This document shows, in pieces, positions 1 through 9,453 of a stretch of 64,000 nt of DNA. The notes under the pieces are model-generated. The model saw nothing but the letters and a program-made list of their open reading frames with translations, made no database searches and was not told the DNA's origin. The stretch comes from Hyphomicrobium sp. 99 (GTDB lineage: Bacteria > Pseudomonadota > Alphaproteobacteria > Rhizobiales > Hyphomicrobiaceae). Every line of letters begins with the position of its first letter. Position 1 is the stretch's first letter. A program made the translations under genes and the position numbers. Location of the stretch: NCBI RefSeq assembly GCF_000384335.2, contig NZ_KQ031382.1, positions 3,979,545 through 4,043,544 of the forward strand, given 5' to 3'.

Positions 1-39
1 ACTTTGTGCGCGTTCAAGATTGAAGGCATTCCGTACGCA

Positions 40-3000
40 ATGGGTGTTGAAGGCGCCTCCCTCAAGCCGACATTTGCTCCCTCGCTCGCTCCCGACAAGC
101 TGAGCGAAGCGTTCGAGCATTCGATTACCTGGGAAGACGATCTCTGGCGCGCCGACCCCGTCGACGTGCCCGAGATCCACGCCAAGGCGCGCCTGAAATT
201 CAACGAGCTTCTGACGACCGTCACGTCCGGCCGCGGCTATCACGTGCCGGATCGCATTCTGCTGTTCCACGGCCAATCGGGCGCCGGAAAAACCCATCTT
301 TTGCGGGCTTTGCGCACCGACTCTCATCGTAGCGGCCAAAGCTACTTCGGCTACGCGCAGATGACGCCGGACGTGCAGAACTACGCCGATTTCTATCTGC
401 GCCGCCTCGTGCACTCGCTCGAAAAGCCCTACGATCCGGATCGTTTCGGAGAGTCCGCGCTATCGCGTCTGACGAACCGGATGGTGCTCGATTCAGAGGT
501 CATCTCGGCGGCAGACCTCGATAAGCTTCGCGACGCGACGCTCGACGACAAGCAGCTCGCCCAACTTATTCTCCGCCTCGCCGACCAGATCGTCGCCTGC
601 GACAAGTTCCAGACGCGCGAGCTCGACATCAACATCGTGCGCGCGCTCCTTTATCTGCAGCGCCACGATCCGCGTATCGACCAGCGCGTCCGCCAATATC
701 TCAACGGCCGCAAGCTGACGGCGATCGCGCACGAAGCCGTCAGCGCGCTTGATCCGAACGACGGCGAAGATCGCGCCTTCGAAATCATCGCCGCGCTTGG
801 CGCACTCATCTGGACCGTCGATCGCGCCGCGCTCGTATTCTGCATCGACCAGGTCGAAGACCTGCGCTTCTTCGATAATGCCGAGGACCGCTTCCAGCGC
901 GCCGTTCGCGATCTCATTCAGATCGCCAACCGCCTGACGAACGCGATCATCATCATCTCGTGCCTCGAAGACTTCTATGGACAAGTGCGCAGCCTCGTCG
1001 CGCAGTCCTATATCGATCGCATCGAGAAGTCCGGCCCGGTTCTCCTTCGCGAAAGCCGGACGCCCGAAGAGGCACGCCTGATCATCTCAAAGCGTCTCGC
1101 GCACCAGTCTGAGATCAGCGGCGGCGGCTTGAGCTTTCCTGACGCCTCGCAATTTTTCGGACCGCAGTTCTTCGAAGAATTCGGCGGCCTCTCGACGCGC
1201 CGCCTCTTGGAGCATGCACAGTCGCGCCTGCGCGAGGCGACATCGACAGAAGGTGACGAGCGCGAGCCCGAACCCGAAAGACCCTCGTTCATCTCGACGC
1301 TTGCCCAGGCCCTCGGCCAGGTGGTCGGCTTCGGCAGCCCGGAAGACGAAGCGCCCTCGTCTCTGTCCGCCGTGCAGTTCCGCGAGATGTGGGAACGCTT
1401 CGCCAACGAAAGCGAAGCCGAAATGCCGGCCGACGATCAGGAACTGGTCGACGTGCTATCGGCCGCCCTTTTGCTCGCTCGCGACGAATGGGGCCGTTCG
1501 ATCGAAGTGACCGTAAAGCGGCTTGAGCTGGGCGACGACCTGCCGGCTTTCGACCTGACCGTCCGTCACCGCACTGGCTTCGCCAACGACGTGCGCGTCT
1601 TCCTCTGCAATCGCCCGACGCAGGGCGGCGGACTGAAGCGCCAGCTCGACAAAGTGCTGACGGCGATGCAGGGCAAGCCCTGCTTCATGCTGCGCGCCAG
1701 CGACTTCCCGCCGAACAAGAAGAACCAGACCGCACAGGCCTTCCGCAAATTCCGCGACGGCGGCGGACGTCAGCTGCTCGTGCCGATCCCCGAGTGGGAA
1801 CGCATGATGACCGTGCGCGAGTTCACCGCCCATCACCGCGGCGACACGGGCATGGCGCAATGGCTCGAAGGCACGAAGCCGCTATCGAGCCTCATCTCGA
1901 TCATTCACCTCTTGCGTCTCGATCTGCTCGGCCGTCCGGTACCGCGCCTCGTCGCCAAGAACATGGACGACCCGCAATCGACGCTGGACGGTTTCGACGC
2001 GGTCTCTGCCGAGCAGACGCGCGCCGCCCAACCGGCCGAAGGCGATAATGGCCTTGCGGCAAACGATGATGATCTGCCGATGTCCGTCATTCTCGACGAG
2101 GACGGCAGCTACGGCGCCAGCATTCTCGCAGGTGGCGAAAAGGGCAATCGCGGCCGCGCCGTAACGTTGAACAAGAGCGTGCTGAAGCGGCACGCTGCGT
2201 TCCTCGGCGGCTCCGGCTCCGGTAAAACCACCCTCGCGTTGTCGCTCATCGAGCAGCTGCTCCTGCGTGGCATTCCGGCCGTCCTGATCGACCGTAAGGG
2301 CGATCTCGCGAGCTACGCCAACCCGGACGTCTGGCGCTCGGACGAAAACGAGTCGGCTGAACGCCGAGCCGAACGCGAAAAGCTCGCCGACGCCATCGAC
2401 GTCGCCGTCTACACGCCGGGCCGTGCCTCGGGCCGGCCGATCTCGATTACGCTCCTGCCGAACGGCATCAACGAATTGCCCGATCACGAGCAGCAGCTGC
2501 TCGCGAACCTCTCGGCCGCCGCCCTCGGCGAAATGCTTCACCTGAAGAACTCGGCGACGCACCAGAAGCAGTCGGGCGTTCTGGCCGTTGCACTGCGTAT
2601 CTTGGGCTCGCTCTCGACGAATGAAGTAACGCTCGCCGACCTGATCCACCTTCTGGAAGACGAGCATCCCGAACTCACCGATCAGACGCAGCGTATGGAC
2701 CCGTCGGGCAAGCTGCGCCGCGATCTCGTCGCCCAGCTCGACTCGCTCCGCCTCCGCAACGCCGCGCTTTTCGAAGGTGGCGGCGAAAGCCTGCGCATGG
2801 ACAGCCTGCTCGGCCTCGGCAAGTACCAAAGGCCGAACCGCACGCGCCTGTCCGTCATCTACACAGGCTTCCTCGGCGACAACGAAAACATCCTGTTCTG
2901 GGTCTCGCAGTTCCTGTCGGAAGCGCTTCGCTTCTGTCAGCGTAACCCGAACGATGAACTGCAGGCCGTCGTCATGTTCGACGAAGCCGACCTCTATATT

Positions 3001-3405
3001 CCCGCGAACTCGAAGCCCGCGACGGCCGAGCCGCTGCAGAGCTTGCTGAAGCGCGCCCGCTCAGCTGGTCTCGGCATGATGCTCGCGACCCAGTCCCCGG
3101 GGGACCTCGATTACAAGAGCCGCGATCAGATCACGAGCTGGTTCATCGGCCGCGTCCGCGAAGACACGGCTCTCAGGAAGCTGAAAGCCGCCTTCCAGTC
3201 GGAATCGGGTCTCGATCCGGCCTCCGCGCTTCCAGGGCAGACGGTCGGCGAATTCCATCTCGTCCAGGAAGGCCTCGTCCGGTCGATGAAGGCACAGCGT
3301 TCGCTCATTGCTGCCGAGCAGGTCCCCTTCGACCGGATCGAGCAATTGGCTGCTGAAACCAGAGGCACCGACGAGAGGCAGCTTCGCCTTTTCGACCTCC
3401 GGTAA
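40..3405 (+). CDS. Twin P-loop ATPase with HerA/VirB4-like C-terminal module
   Basis: I recognise the domains but not a named family for the whole protein. From the ATG at 40 it has about 1121 residues; the frame is open to the window edge, so an earlier start is possible (TTG at 4). Module 1 has a Walker A GQSGAGKTH near residue 78 and an acidic IDQVED stretch near 270, like AAA/STAND ATPases. A middle region of about 250 residues has no motif I know. Module 2 has Walker A GGSGSGKTT near 723, a Walker B ending in FDEAD near 981, and a following LATQSP segment, the HerA/VirB4/FtsK pattern. No membrane segment is visible, so it is probably cytosolic. HerA-type motors translocate DNA or act as ring ATPases with a partner; which applies here is not shown. 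It leads a plus-strand set with the PBP-like, membrane and PLD-like genes. Confidence 0.8.
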   Translation: MGVEGASLKPTFAPSLAPDKLSEAFEHSITWEDDLWRADPVDVPEIHAKARLKFNELLTTVTSGRGYHVPDRILLFHGQSGAGKTHLLRALRTDSHRSGQSYFGYAQMTPDVQNYADFYLRRLVHSLEKPYDPDRFGESALSRLTNRMVLDSEVISAADLDKLRDATLDDKQLAQLILRLADQIVACDKFQTRELDINIVRALLYLQRHDPRIDQRVRQYLNGRKLTAIAHEAVSALDPNDGEDRAFEIIAALGALIWTVDRAALVFCIDQVEDLRFFDNAEDRFQRAVRDLIQIANRLTNAIIIISCLEDFYGQVRSLVAQSYIDRIEKSGPVLLRESRTPEEARLIISKRLAHQSEISGGGLSFPDASQFFGPQFFEEFGGLSTRRLLEHAQSRLREATSTEGDEREPEPERPSFISTLAQALGQVVGFGSPEDEAPSSLSAVQFREMWERFANESEAEMPADDQELVDVLSAALLLARDEWGRSIEVTVKRLELGDDLPAFDLTVRHRTGFANDVRVFLCNRPTQGGGLKRQLDKVLTAMQGKPCFMLRASDFPPNKKNQTAQAFRKFRDGGGRQLLVPIPEWERMMTVREFTAHHRGDTGMAQWLEGTKPLSSLISIIHLLRLDLLGRPVPRLVAKNMDDPQSTLDGFDAVSAEQTRAAQPAEGDNGLAANDDDLPMSVILDEDGSYGASILAGGEKGNRGRAVTLNKSVLKRHAAFLGGSGSGKTTLALSLIEQLLLRGIPAVLIDRKGDLASYANPDVWRSDENESAERRAEREKLADAIDVAVYTPGRASGRPISITLLPNGINELPDHEQQLLANLSAAALGEMLHLKNSATHQKQSGVLAVALRILGSLSTNEVTLADLIHLLEDEHPELTDQTQRMDPSGKLRRDLVAQLDSLRLRNAALFEGGGESLRMDSLLGLGKYQRPNRTRLSVIYTGFLGDNENILFWVSQFLSEALRFCQRNPNDELQAVVMFDEADLYIPANSKPATAEPLQSLLKRARSAGLGMMLATQSPGDLDYKSRDQITSWFIGRVREDTALRKLKAAFQSESGLDPASALPGQTVGEFHLVQEGLVRSMKAQRSLIAAEQVPFDRIEQLAAETRGTDERQLRLFDLR

Positions 3406-3675
3406 ACTTCAATTCTCATTTCAAATCACGACATATTCCGTGATGGCGCCGCACCAGCAGTTGCCGCGCCAGACGCAATGTACGAATTATTTAACACCCC
3501 TAAGCGTCTGAAATAACGGAATTTTATACGATTTTCCGCGTGCTACTGAATAGCGTTAATTCTTTCGTTGCAAGACCGCCTTTTGTGTGATCCGTATTCT
3601 ACGCTGCCGCGCACAAACGCATTGCAACCCCTGTCAAGTTTTTTTGCAAAGTTGTATTCTTCTAAAGTGTCGGGC

Positions 3676-3704
3676 TTGAGGGGTTTTGACCCGGCGGCGA
3701 TAAT
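3676..3704 (+). promoter_or_regulatory. Sigma70-like promoter
   Basis: A -35 element TTGAGG (3676-3681) and a -10 element GATAAT (3699-3704) are separated by 17 bases, the optimal spacing. The predicted start is near 3711. It would transcribe the micro-ORF at 3829 and possibly the PBP-like gene. The -10 overlaps a small inverted repeat, TAATTGG at 3701-3707 and CCAATTA at 3716-3722, which could be an operator or just a short hairpin at the transcript start. Confidence 0.5.
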
Positions 3705-3828
3705 TGGGGGCGGCTCCAATTAGCGGAATGAGGTGCGAGACCGAGGGGGCAAAACCGGTCGAAACATCAATTTAGGGCCGCGCGTAAACGTGGAGTGAAC
3801 CTAAGAGTTCAGTGCGGGGTAAAGTGTT

Positions 3829-3921
3829 ATGATGGCGAAACCGTTCGTCATGATGGTCGTTGCAACCCTCATCGGGCCTGCAGTCGGCATCGGACTTTTC
3901 ATTCTGATGAATAATTTCTGA
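3829..3921 (+). CDS. Possible 30-residue single-pass membrane peptide
   Basis: An ATG-ATG start is followed by 30 codons and TGA. The peptide begins MMAKPF, then has one continuous hydrophobic helix (residues 6-27, rich in V, I, L, G, A), and ends NNF. A GGGG sequence lies 10 bases before the first ATG, and a good promoter lies about 120 bases upstream. The hydrophobic pattern and spacing suggest a real gene, but at this length chance cannot be excluded. It sits between the ATPase and the membrane-anchored PBP-like protein, so a role as a small membrane partner of that set is an inference only. Confidence 0.45.
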   Translation: MMAKPFVMMVVATLIGPAVGIGLFILMNNF

Positions 3922-4128
3922 GCTTCCCGGACCTTCCTGCATTTCGCTGAAAGATCCAAGCTGCTTTAGCGTTGGCGGCATCGCTGCCTACGTGCGCCGT
4001 ATATTTGCCGTATCTCGGAACGGAAGCCGCCTAGCCTTCGCTGAGTTGACGCCGCAAAGCCCAACTACAGTCTGATGCGTGGCCGCCGCCCATCCCGGCG
4101 ATGGCAATAGCGCGGCTATGCGACAGCG

Positions 4129-6645
4129 ATGTTACGTTTACTGCGGCATCTGACCGCTTTCGCGGAATTCTGTCTTTGGCTCCCGCGCACAGTCGTGCGC
4201 TGGCTCATGATGACCGTGGCTTTCAATCCGAAACTCGGTCCGCTCCGCCACGTTTTCACGGCCGCGTTCCTCTACATTCTCTTCGCCCTCATCCTCGTCT
4301 ACGTCGCAGCGCCGATCCGCGGCTATCTCGGCGAGCTGTCCATGCACGACAAGCTCGGCTACGACGCCGAGCGGTGGCTGGCGACTGCCATCTACGATCC
4401 GAAGGGCAACTTCGTCGGCACATTCGATCCGCGCCTCGATAGCCTGCGCGACGTCAACTACACCGACAGCGCCATCGCCCTCGGCGACTACGTCGCGAAC
4501 CCAGACCACAAATCCATTCCCGTACGCGAGGTGCCTGAACAATACTGGCGCTGCCTCTCTTATCATGAGGATCGCTACCTCGGCGGCCCACTCAATCCGT
4601 TCGGCATCGATCTCGTCGGCGTCCTGAAAATCCCGCTGACGACGATCACCCGCTCCATAGCATCGCGCCGCCCGAGCCTCGGTGTCGGCGGCTCGACATT
4701 GCCGATGCAGTTCGCACGCGTGATTTACAAAACGCCGCCAAGCCTCGGCGAGAGCGGCATCACGAAACTCCAGCGCAAGCTCGGCGAATGGTGGCTCGCG
4801 CCCGTCATCTATCGCGAGCTCACCCGCGGCGGCGACGACACGCTTCTGAAGCAGTGGGCGGCGAACCACATCTGGCTCGCACAAAGAACTGGCGGCCAGC
4901 CGCTCCACGGCGTGGAGGTGACGAGCCAGGTCGTCTTCGGCAAGGAAGCGAAGGACCTCTCGACCGCCGAGCAATTCGTCCTCGCCTCCGCCGTCAACAA
5001 GCCGATCATCCTGCTCGAAGGCAACGACCGGCTGAACGCCGTCCGCCTCGACCGCTGGCGTTACATCACGGAAGTCCGCGCGCGCACCTGCGCCGAGAAA
5101 CTCATCACCGACGAAACTGAGCAGAAGAAGGTCGTCTTCGAGCTGATGGCGCTCGCAGGCGGCCCGCCCGATCCCAAGGTGAAGCCGAAACTCGAAGCCG
5201 CGCTCGAACGGTTCGCGCCCGGCGAGGTGAAACGCGCCGAGGCCAATCCCACGATCCGCGCCAATCTGCTTCTTCCCGCCGCCCGCTTCGGCATCCGCGA
5301 AGAAATGAAACAGAGCTACGGCTTCAGCTGGCGTGATTACGTGCGCGGCGTGACGACGACATTCGACATCGGCGAAAACCTCGCCTTCCGCGAAAAGATC
5401 GACAGTGAACTCGCCGCCCTCGACACCAAATGGACGTCACGCATCGACCCAGCCTTTACGCTCGATCCGAAAAGGGTGACGGCCGACAAGACGCTGCCGA
5501 ACGTCATCGTCGTCGCGGCCGATGCGGACGGCAATATCGTGCGCTACTACGAGGCGGGAGAAACAGCCGCCTATTTCGGCTCACTGCCCGCTCGCCGCTC
5601 CGATGACGGCCGCTATGATCCGGCGCGCGAAAGCCGGCAGGTGGCGTCGACCGGAAAAATGCTCTTGGCCGTCGCACTCGCCAATCAGGGACGCGATACC
5701 GTCGACAGTCTCTATTCCGATCCGCAAGCACCTGCGCAGGGCCTCGATACCTGCGCCAAGGGTGGAAGCTCTGGCAACCGCAAGGCCGTCGTCGCCTTTG
5801 CCTGCTCACTCAACGCGCCGCTGATCAACCGTGGCGCACAACTCGGACAGACGCCGGTCAAACGCCTGATCGACGGCTTCGGCTTCACGATGCCCCCCGC
5901 CGCCGAACTTGGCGGGACGCCGCCTTCGACGGCCGTCGTCCTCGGTCAGATCGCTGGAGCGCCGCAGCGCGTTCAGTTCATGTCGAGCGTGATCCTCGCG
6001 TCGCTCATCGGACGCGGCACGAAACCGATCAAACCCCCGACGCTGATTGGAGCCTACGACTACACGCAGAAAGGCCAAGGCGGCGCCGGCATCACGGCCG
6101 AAGCTCGCCCGGCCATTATTCCGAAGTCGCTCATCCGGCCGAACGCGGTCTGGCTGATCCGCTCGCTTCTCGAAGCCCCGCTCTGTTATCAGACGGGCGG
6201 CCAATCCTATGGAACGCTGAAAAGCCTGAGCCACTGGTGCTCACGCCGCCGCGGCGACTTGCGGCTCCATTTCGCCAAGACGGGAACCTCCGTCTCGCTC
6301 GACCCGAACGCCACCGTCGATGCCTGGGCTTCCGGCGGCCTGCAGTTCGCAAATGGCGCGGCTTATTCCTACGTCGTGCTCGTCGGCACCGGCACGGCAT
6401 CGAAGCCGTGGGCCCGCGATCTCCACGCCGCACAGATTGCAGCACCCCTTCTCGAGGTGCTCCTTCGCGATCTTGCCGATCACGCAAAATCGAACCCGCG
6501 CCGGGACTTCCTCCCCGCACGCCGGCCAACACCGGTCGCAAGTCTGAGCGGCGTTCCGCGAACGGTCGCCGAGGAAAGCGCGAAGGTAAGCGCACGCAAC
6601 CGATCGCCGTCGGACGAACAGCTTCGCACTCTAACGGCGAACTAA
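4129..6645 (+). CDS. Divergent class A penicillin-binding protein-like protein
   Basis: Class A PBPs polymerise glycan strands with a GT51 domain and cross-link them with a transpeptidase domain. A membrane anchor lies near residues 42-64. The GT51 signature is altered: the catalytic-type Glu147 is in HEDRYLGG and is followed by PFGID, without the usual EDxxFxxHxGID spacing. The second motif reads GGSTLPMQ instead of GGSTITQQ. The transpeptidase part keeps the three penicillin-binding motifs: STGK (Ser507, Lys510), SLN (560-562) and KTGT (Lys717). The 838-residue length is normal for the class. The unusual motifs suggest specialised glycan or peptide chemistry, or loss of one activity. Full-length PBP1C and PBP1A homologues are encoded elsewhere in the window, so this is not the housekeeping enzyme. 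The start is the first ATG of an open frame without a strong ribosome site. Confidence 0.8.
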   Translation: MLRLLRHLTAFAEFCLWLPRTVVRWLMMTVAFNPKLGPLRHVFTAAFLYILFALILVYVAAPIRGYLGELSMHDKLGYDAERWLATAIYDPKGNFVGTFDPRLDSLRDVNYTDSAIALGDYVANPDHKSIPVREVPEQYWRCLSYHEDRYLGGPLNPFGIDLVGVLKIPLTTITRSIASRRPSLGVGGSTLPMQFARVIYKTPPSLGESGITKLQRKLGEWWLAPVIYRELTRGGDDTLLKQWAANHIWLAQRTGGQPLHGVEVTSQVVFGKEAKDLSTAEQFVLASAVNKPIILLEGNDRLNAVRLDRWRYITEVRARTCAEKLITDETEQKKVVFELMALAGGPPDPKVKPKLEAALERFAPGEVKRAEANPTIRANLLLPAARFGIREEMKQSYGFSWRDYVRGVTTTFDIGENLAFREKIDSELAALDTKWTSRIDPAFTLDPKRVTADKTLPNVIVVAADADGNIVRYYEAGETAAYFGSLPARRSDDGRYDPARESRQVASTGKMLLAVALANQGRDTVDSLYSDPQAPAQGLDTCAKGGSSGNRKAVVAFACSLNAPLINRGAQLGQTPVKRLIDGFGFTMPPAAELGGTPPSTAVVLGQIAGAPQRVQFMSSVILASLIGRGTKPIKPPTLIGAYDYTQKGQGGAGITAEARPAIIPKSLIRPNAVWLIRSLLEAPLCYQTGGQSYGTLKSLSHWCSRRRGDLRLHFAKTGTSVSLDPNATVDAWASGGLQFANGAAYSYVVLVGTGTASKPWARDLHAAQIAAPLLEVLLRDLADHAKSNPRRDFLPARRPTPVASLSGVPRTVAEESAKVSARNRSPSDEQLRTLTAN

Positions 6646-6713
6646 CGTTTGCCGTGATCCTCGGCTCCTTCCGGGGATGATGCTTGGAAGTAGGCACCGT
6701 CCACTCCACCCCA

Positions 6714-6742
6714 CCGTCATCCCGGCGCAGGCCGGGATCCAG
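6714..6742. repeat. Half copy of the GTCATCCCGGC repeat family
   Basis: One arm of a dispersed palindromic repeat found several times in this window (for example 40358-40485 and 27034-27165). Only the GTCATCCCGGC...GCCGGGATCC arm is present, in the gap between the PBP-like and membrane-protein genes. Confidence 0.6.
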
Positions 6743-6894
6743 CCAAGCCCCGCAGGTTGCAAGTAACTCACCTCTTATTCATCTGCGCGCTGAAAATCCG
6801 CCAGCACTCGAACATGAGCGAGCCGCAGTTGCGACATTAAAAACGCGGACTGCGCGCGGAGTCTGCCCCTCTCACATGGGATGGGTTGGCGGTA

Positions 6895-9291
6895 ATGAAC
6901 CTGGAAGGTCCTGAACTCGGGCGCGGGACGGGCTCGATGCGCCTCTACGCCGATGCGCGCACCGACGACGCACCGCTTGCAGCCCCGCGCGACTGGAAGC
7001 GCCTCATCCTCATCATCGGCCTCGGCGCGCTGTCGTGGGTCGCGACCTACGTCGGCATGCTCGAACTGATCGAAGCCAACATGGGCGACCTGCCGCTCGT
7101 CCATCGCGTCATCGTCGGCTTCTCGGTCGCGATGTTGATGACGATGATCATCTGGCTGCTCGACCAGCTGTTTCGCCCGCAACCGTTCACGACGAAGCTC
7201 TTCTATGCAGCCGGCTACGTATTCCTATCGCTGATCTCGATCGGCTTCGGATTTGGCTTTTATTGGAAGGTTCTCGAAAGCCGGGGCGAAGCCTCCCGCT
7301 CGGCCGAGAGCGCCGTCAGCCAAGTGCAGAATTCCTTGCATGGCGCCGAAACGCGCCTCGAACAGCTTCAGGCGACGCTGACGCAGCTGACCCAAGTCTC
7401 GACCGACAAGGCAGAACTCGAACGCACGAAGGGAACGTCGTGCCCGAATTCGAAACCGGGCGACGGACCCCGCCGCAAAATGCGCGAAGACGACGCGCAG
7501 CGTTTCTCGTTTGCGTCCGACTTCGTCAAAGGCCGCGTCAGCGCCGTCAAAGGCGACATGCAAGCACTGAACGGCGACTTGGCGAAAATCGTCTCGGCCG
7601 ACGCATCGACCTTCGATCCCAAAACCGGAACGCGCAACGAATTCATGCGCGCACTCGGCCGCAAGCTCGACCTGACGGCGACAGGCTTCAACGCCTTTCG
7701 CACCGATCCGCAGCTTCGCCAAATCCGCTCCGACCTCGCTGACCGCGCCGAGCGCACCACATTCGGCGAAGGCAAGAACGGCTCGATCACTTGCCCCGAT
7801 CCTCAGTTGCAGATGGCGCTTCGCGGCGTTGTCAAAGCCATCGACCAGCTGCCCGAGTTGCAGAAACCCGAAATCGCGGCCGTCGAAGGCTCGGAAGCGA
7901 CCATCGAAGCCTTCCGCCGCCTGACGACGACCTTCTACGGATTGCTGTCGTTCAAAATGCCGCCTACCGCCGACGAGCTGCGCGAATTGCAGAAGAAAGC
8001 CATTCAGTCTGTCGAAAATCCCGACGCCGAAGCCCGCGCCTCGCACTTAAGCGCCGACGATCTAACCGCAGGCCTTTCGAAGCGCGACTATGTTCCGCTC
8101 GCCGTCGCCCTTTTCGTCGATCTCTGCCTGTTTCTCGTCTCGATGGGGCAGCGTGCGGGAGGCCGCCTCGACGGGCTCGTTCCGAAAATGCAAGCCGCCG
8201 AGCGCGGACCGGTCATCGAGATCCTGTCGCGCTTCAACGACATTCATCGCGACAAACAAATCCGCGAGAACTTCGAGCTGTTCCGGCACGTCGTCTTCGA
8301 CATGAACGGAGACTACTACGTCGCCGTGCCACTCGACGCGCCGCCCCGCATGAATCCGACCGAACGCGAAAACCTGCGCGTCGAAGCGCAGCTCCTGGCC
8401 AATCTGTTCGCCAGCTTCGAGAAGGAAAAGATCTTCAAGCGCACGCTGCTGCCCATTACGAGTAGCATCCAGAAACGCCTGAAACGCCAGGGCTCGAAGT
8501 TCGCAGGCTCGGAATCATTCCGCGTCTACAAGTTCACGAACGGGGCTTGGTCGGACATCATCCTCGGCGCCGTCATGGGAGCCGCACGCCGCGCCGAGCG
8601 AAGCGATGCCGCCAACCATCGCTCCGGAAGACGCGATGCAATGCCGTCGCCGCAGGCAACGGAAGCGTCGTCTCCCGAATTGCCGCCTTCCCCCGTCGAT
8701 GATCGCGATGAGCCGAGAGCCGCCCCGATTTTCGAACGACCCCTGCGCACCAATCGATCGAACCTAGCGATCGATCCCGAGCATGCCGCCCGTTTCGGTC
8801 CCTATGCCGAAGCCTATCGGCCCGAACCTGACTTGCCGCCGCAAGCGCCGCGCGTCCGCCGTCCCCCACCGAAGCCCGATCCTGAAGCGGACGTGACCGT
8901 CAAAGCAGCCAACAGCAACACCATTCAACCGGAGCCCATCGCGCCGCCGCCCCTACCGGAATTTCGCCCAGCGACCGTCGTCACCATCCCACGCAACCCG
9001 CAGCCGCGGAGCGAACCGCAGGACGCCGCACCCGTTCTCTCGGAACCGCGCACCAGCGTGACGCTGCAGCGGGAAACCGCGACATTTTCTGTGCCCGTCA
9101 GTGAGGCGGTCATGCCGCGCTCTCTGGAAGCCGCGATGCGTAGATTTGACGGGCGCTGGACCGAACTGGAAAGCGATCGCCAAGAGTCCCTCGAGGCCAG
9201 TGAACAAGCCCCGGCCTTGAGCGCAGAAATGCAGCTTTCTGAAGACGATAGAGCCCTTATCCGGCGCATAGCGCCACCGGCCGCCGAATGA
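6895..9291 (+). CDS. Polytopic membrane protein with coiled coil and Pro-rich tail, unknown
   Basis: I do not recognise this protein. The ATG at 6895 is chosen over the TTG at 6886 because a GGGATGGG stretch ends 9 bases before it. It has three hydrophobic helices near residues 37-60, 68-92 and 100-122, then a long polar helical segment with heptad-like Leu/Gln spacing (about 130-175). Another hydrophobic helix lies near residue 400. The rest is a soluble C-terminal part of about 380 residues whose second half is rich in Pro, Arg and Glu and looks disordered. This suggests a membrane scaffold with one extracytoplasmic domain and a large cytoplasmic tail. It follows the PBP-like gene by about 250 bases and precedes the PLD-like gene on the same strand. 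A joint function with them is inferred from order only. Confidence 0.7.
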   Translation: MNLEGPELGRGTGSMRLYADARTDDAPLAAPRDWKRLILIIGLGALSWVATYVGMLELIEANMGDLPLVHRVIVGFSVAMLMTMIIWLLDQLFRPQPFTTKLFYAAGYVFLSLISIGFGFGFYWKVLESRGEASRSAESAVSQVQNSLHGAETRLEQLQATLTQLTQVSTDKAELERTKGTSCPNSKPGDGPRRKMREDDAQRFSFASDFVKGRVSAVKGDMQALNGDLAKIVSADASTFDPKTGTRNEFMRALGRKLDLTATGFNAFRTDPQLRQIRSDLADRAERTTFGEGKNGSITCPDPQLQMALRGVVKAIDQLPELQKPEIAAVEGSEATIEAFRRLTTTFYGLLSFKMPPTADELRELQKKAIQSVENPDAEARASHLSADDLTAGLSKRDYVPLAVALFVDLCLFLVSMGQRAGGRLDGLVPKMQAAERGPVIEILSRFNDIHRDKQIRENFELFRHVVFDMNGDYYVAVPLDAPPRMNPTERENLRVEAQLLANLFASFEKEKIFKRTLLPITSSIQKRLKRQGSKFAGSESFRVYKFTNGAWSDIILGAVMGAARRAERSDAANHRSGRRDAMPSPQATEASSPELPPSPVDDRDEPRAAPIFERPLRTNRSNLAIDPEHAARFGPYAEAYRPEPDLPPQAPRVRRPPPKPDPEADVTVKAANSNTIQPEPIAPPPLPEFRPATVVTIPRNPQPRSEPQDAAPVLSEPRTSVTLQRETATFSVPVSEAVMPRSLEAAMRRFDGRWTELESDRQESLEASEQAPALSAEMQLSEDDRALIRRIAPPAAE

Positions 9292-9453
9292 AAAAGACTT
9301 GGAAAGAAAAACGGATAACGCCGTTCGCCTTAAATCGAACCGACCAGCAACGCTTGTTTAACATTCTTCTTGGCTTAATGGGCCGGCCGAATGCCCAGCG
9401 GGGGGCAGTTCGAAATTCCGATTTTTTGTCGGCTCAAGATGGGAAATTCATAA

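Larger units (their letters stand above)
3406..4128. other. Long gap: promoter, hairpin and a micro-ORF
   Basis: This 723-base stretch separates the ATPase gene from the PBP-like gene. It is more AT-rich than the surrounding genes over about 3480-3660. It contains a sigma70-like promoter (3676-3704), a small inverted repeat (3701-3722) and a possible 30-codon membrane peptide gene (3829-3921). I see nothing else with coding character; the minus-strand frame over 3772-3981 has no ribosome site and looks like a shadow. Confidence 0.6.

Noticed and set aside
1..3405. Known HerA-nuclease or HerA-Sir2 defence system
   Set aside because: No Sir2, DUF4297 or intact nuclease gene is adjacent, and the neighbour genes are cell-wall and membrane proteins.
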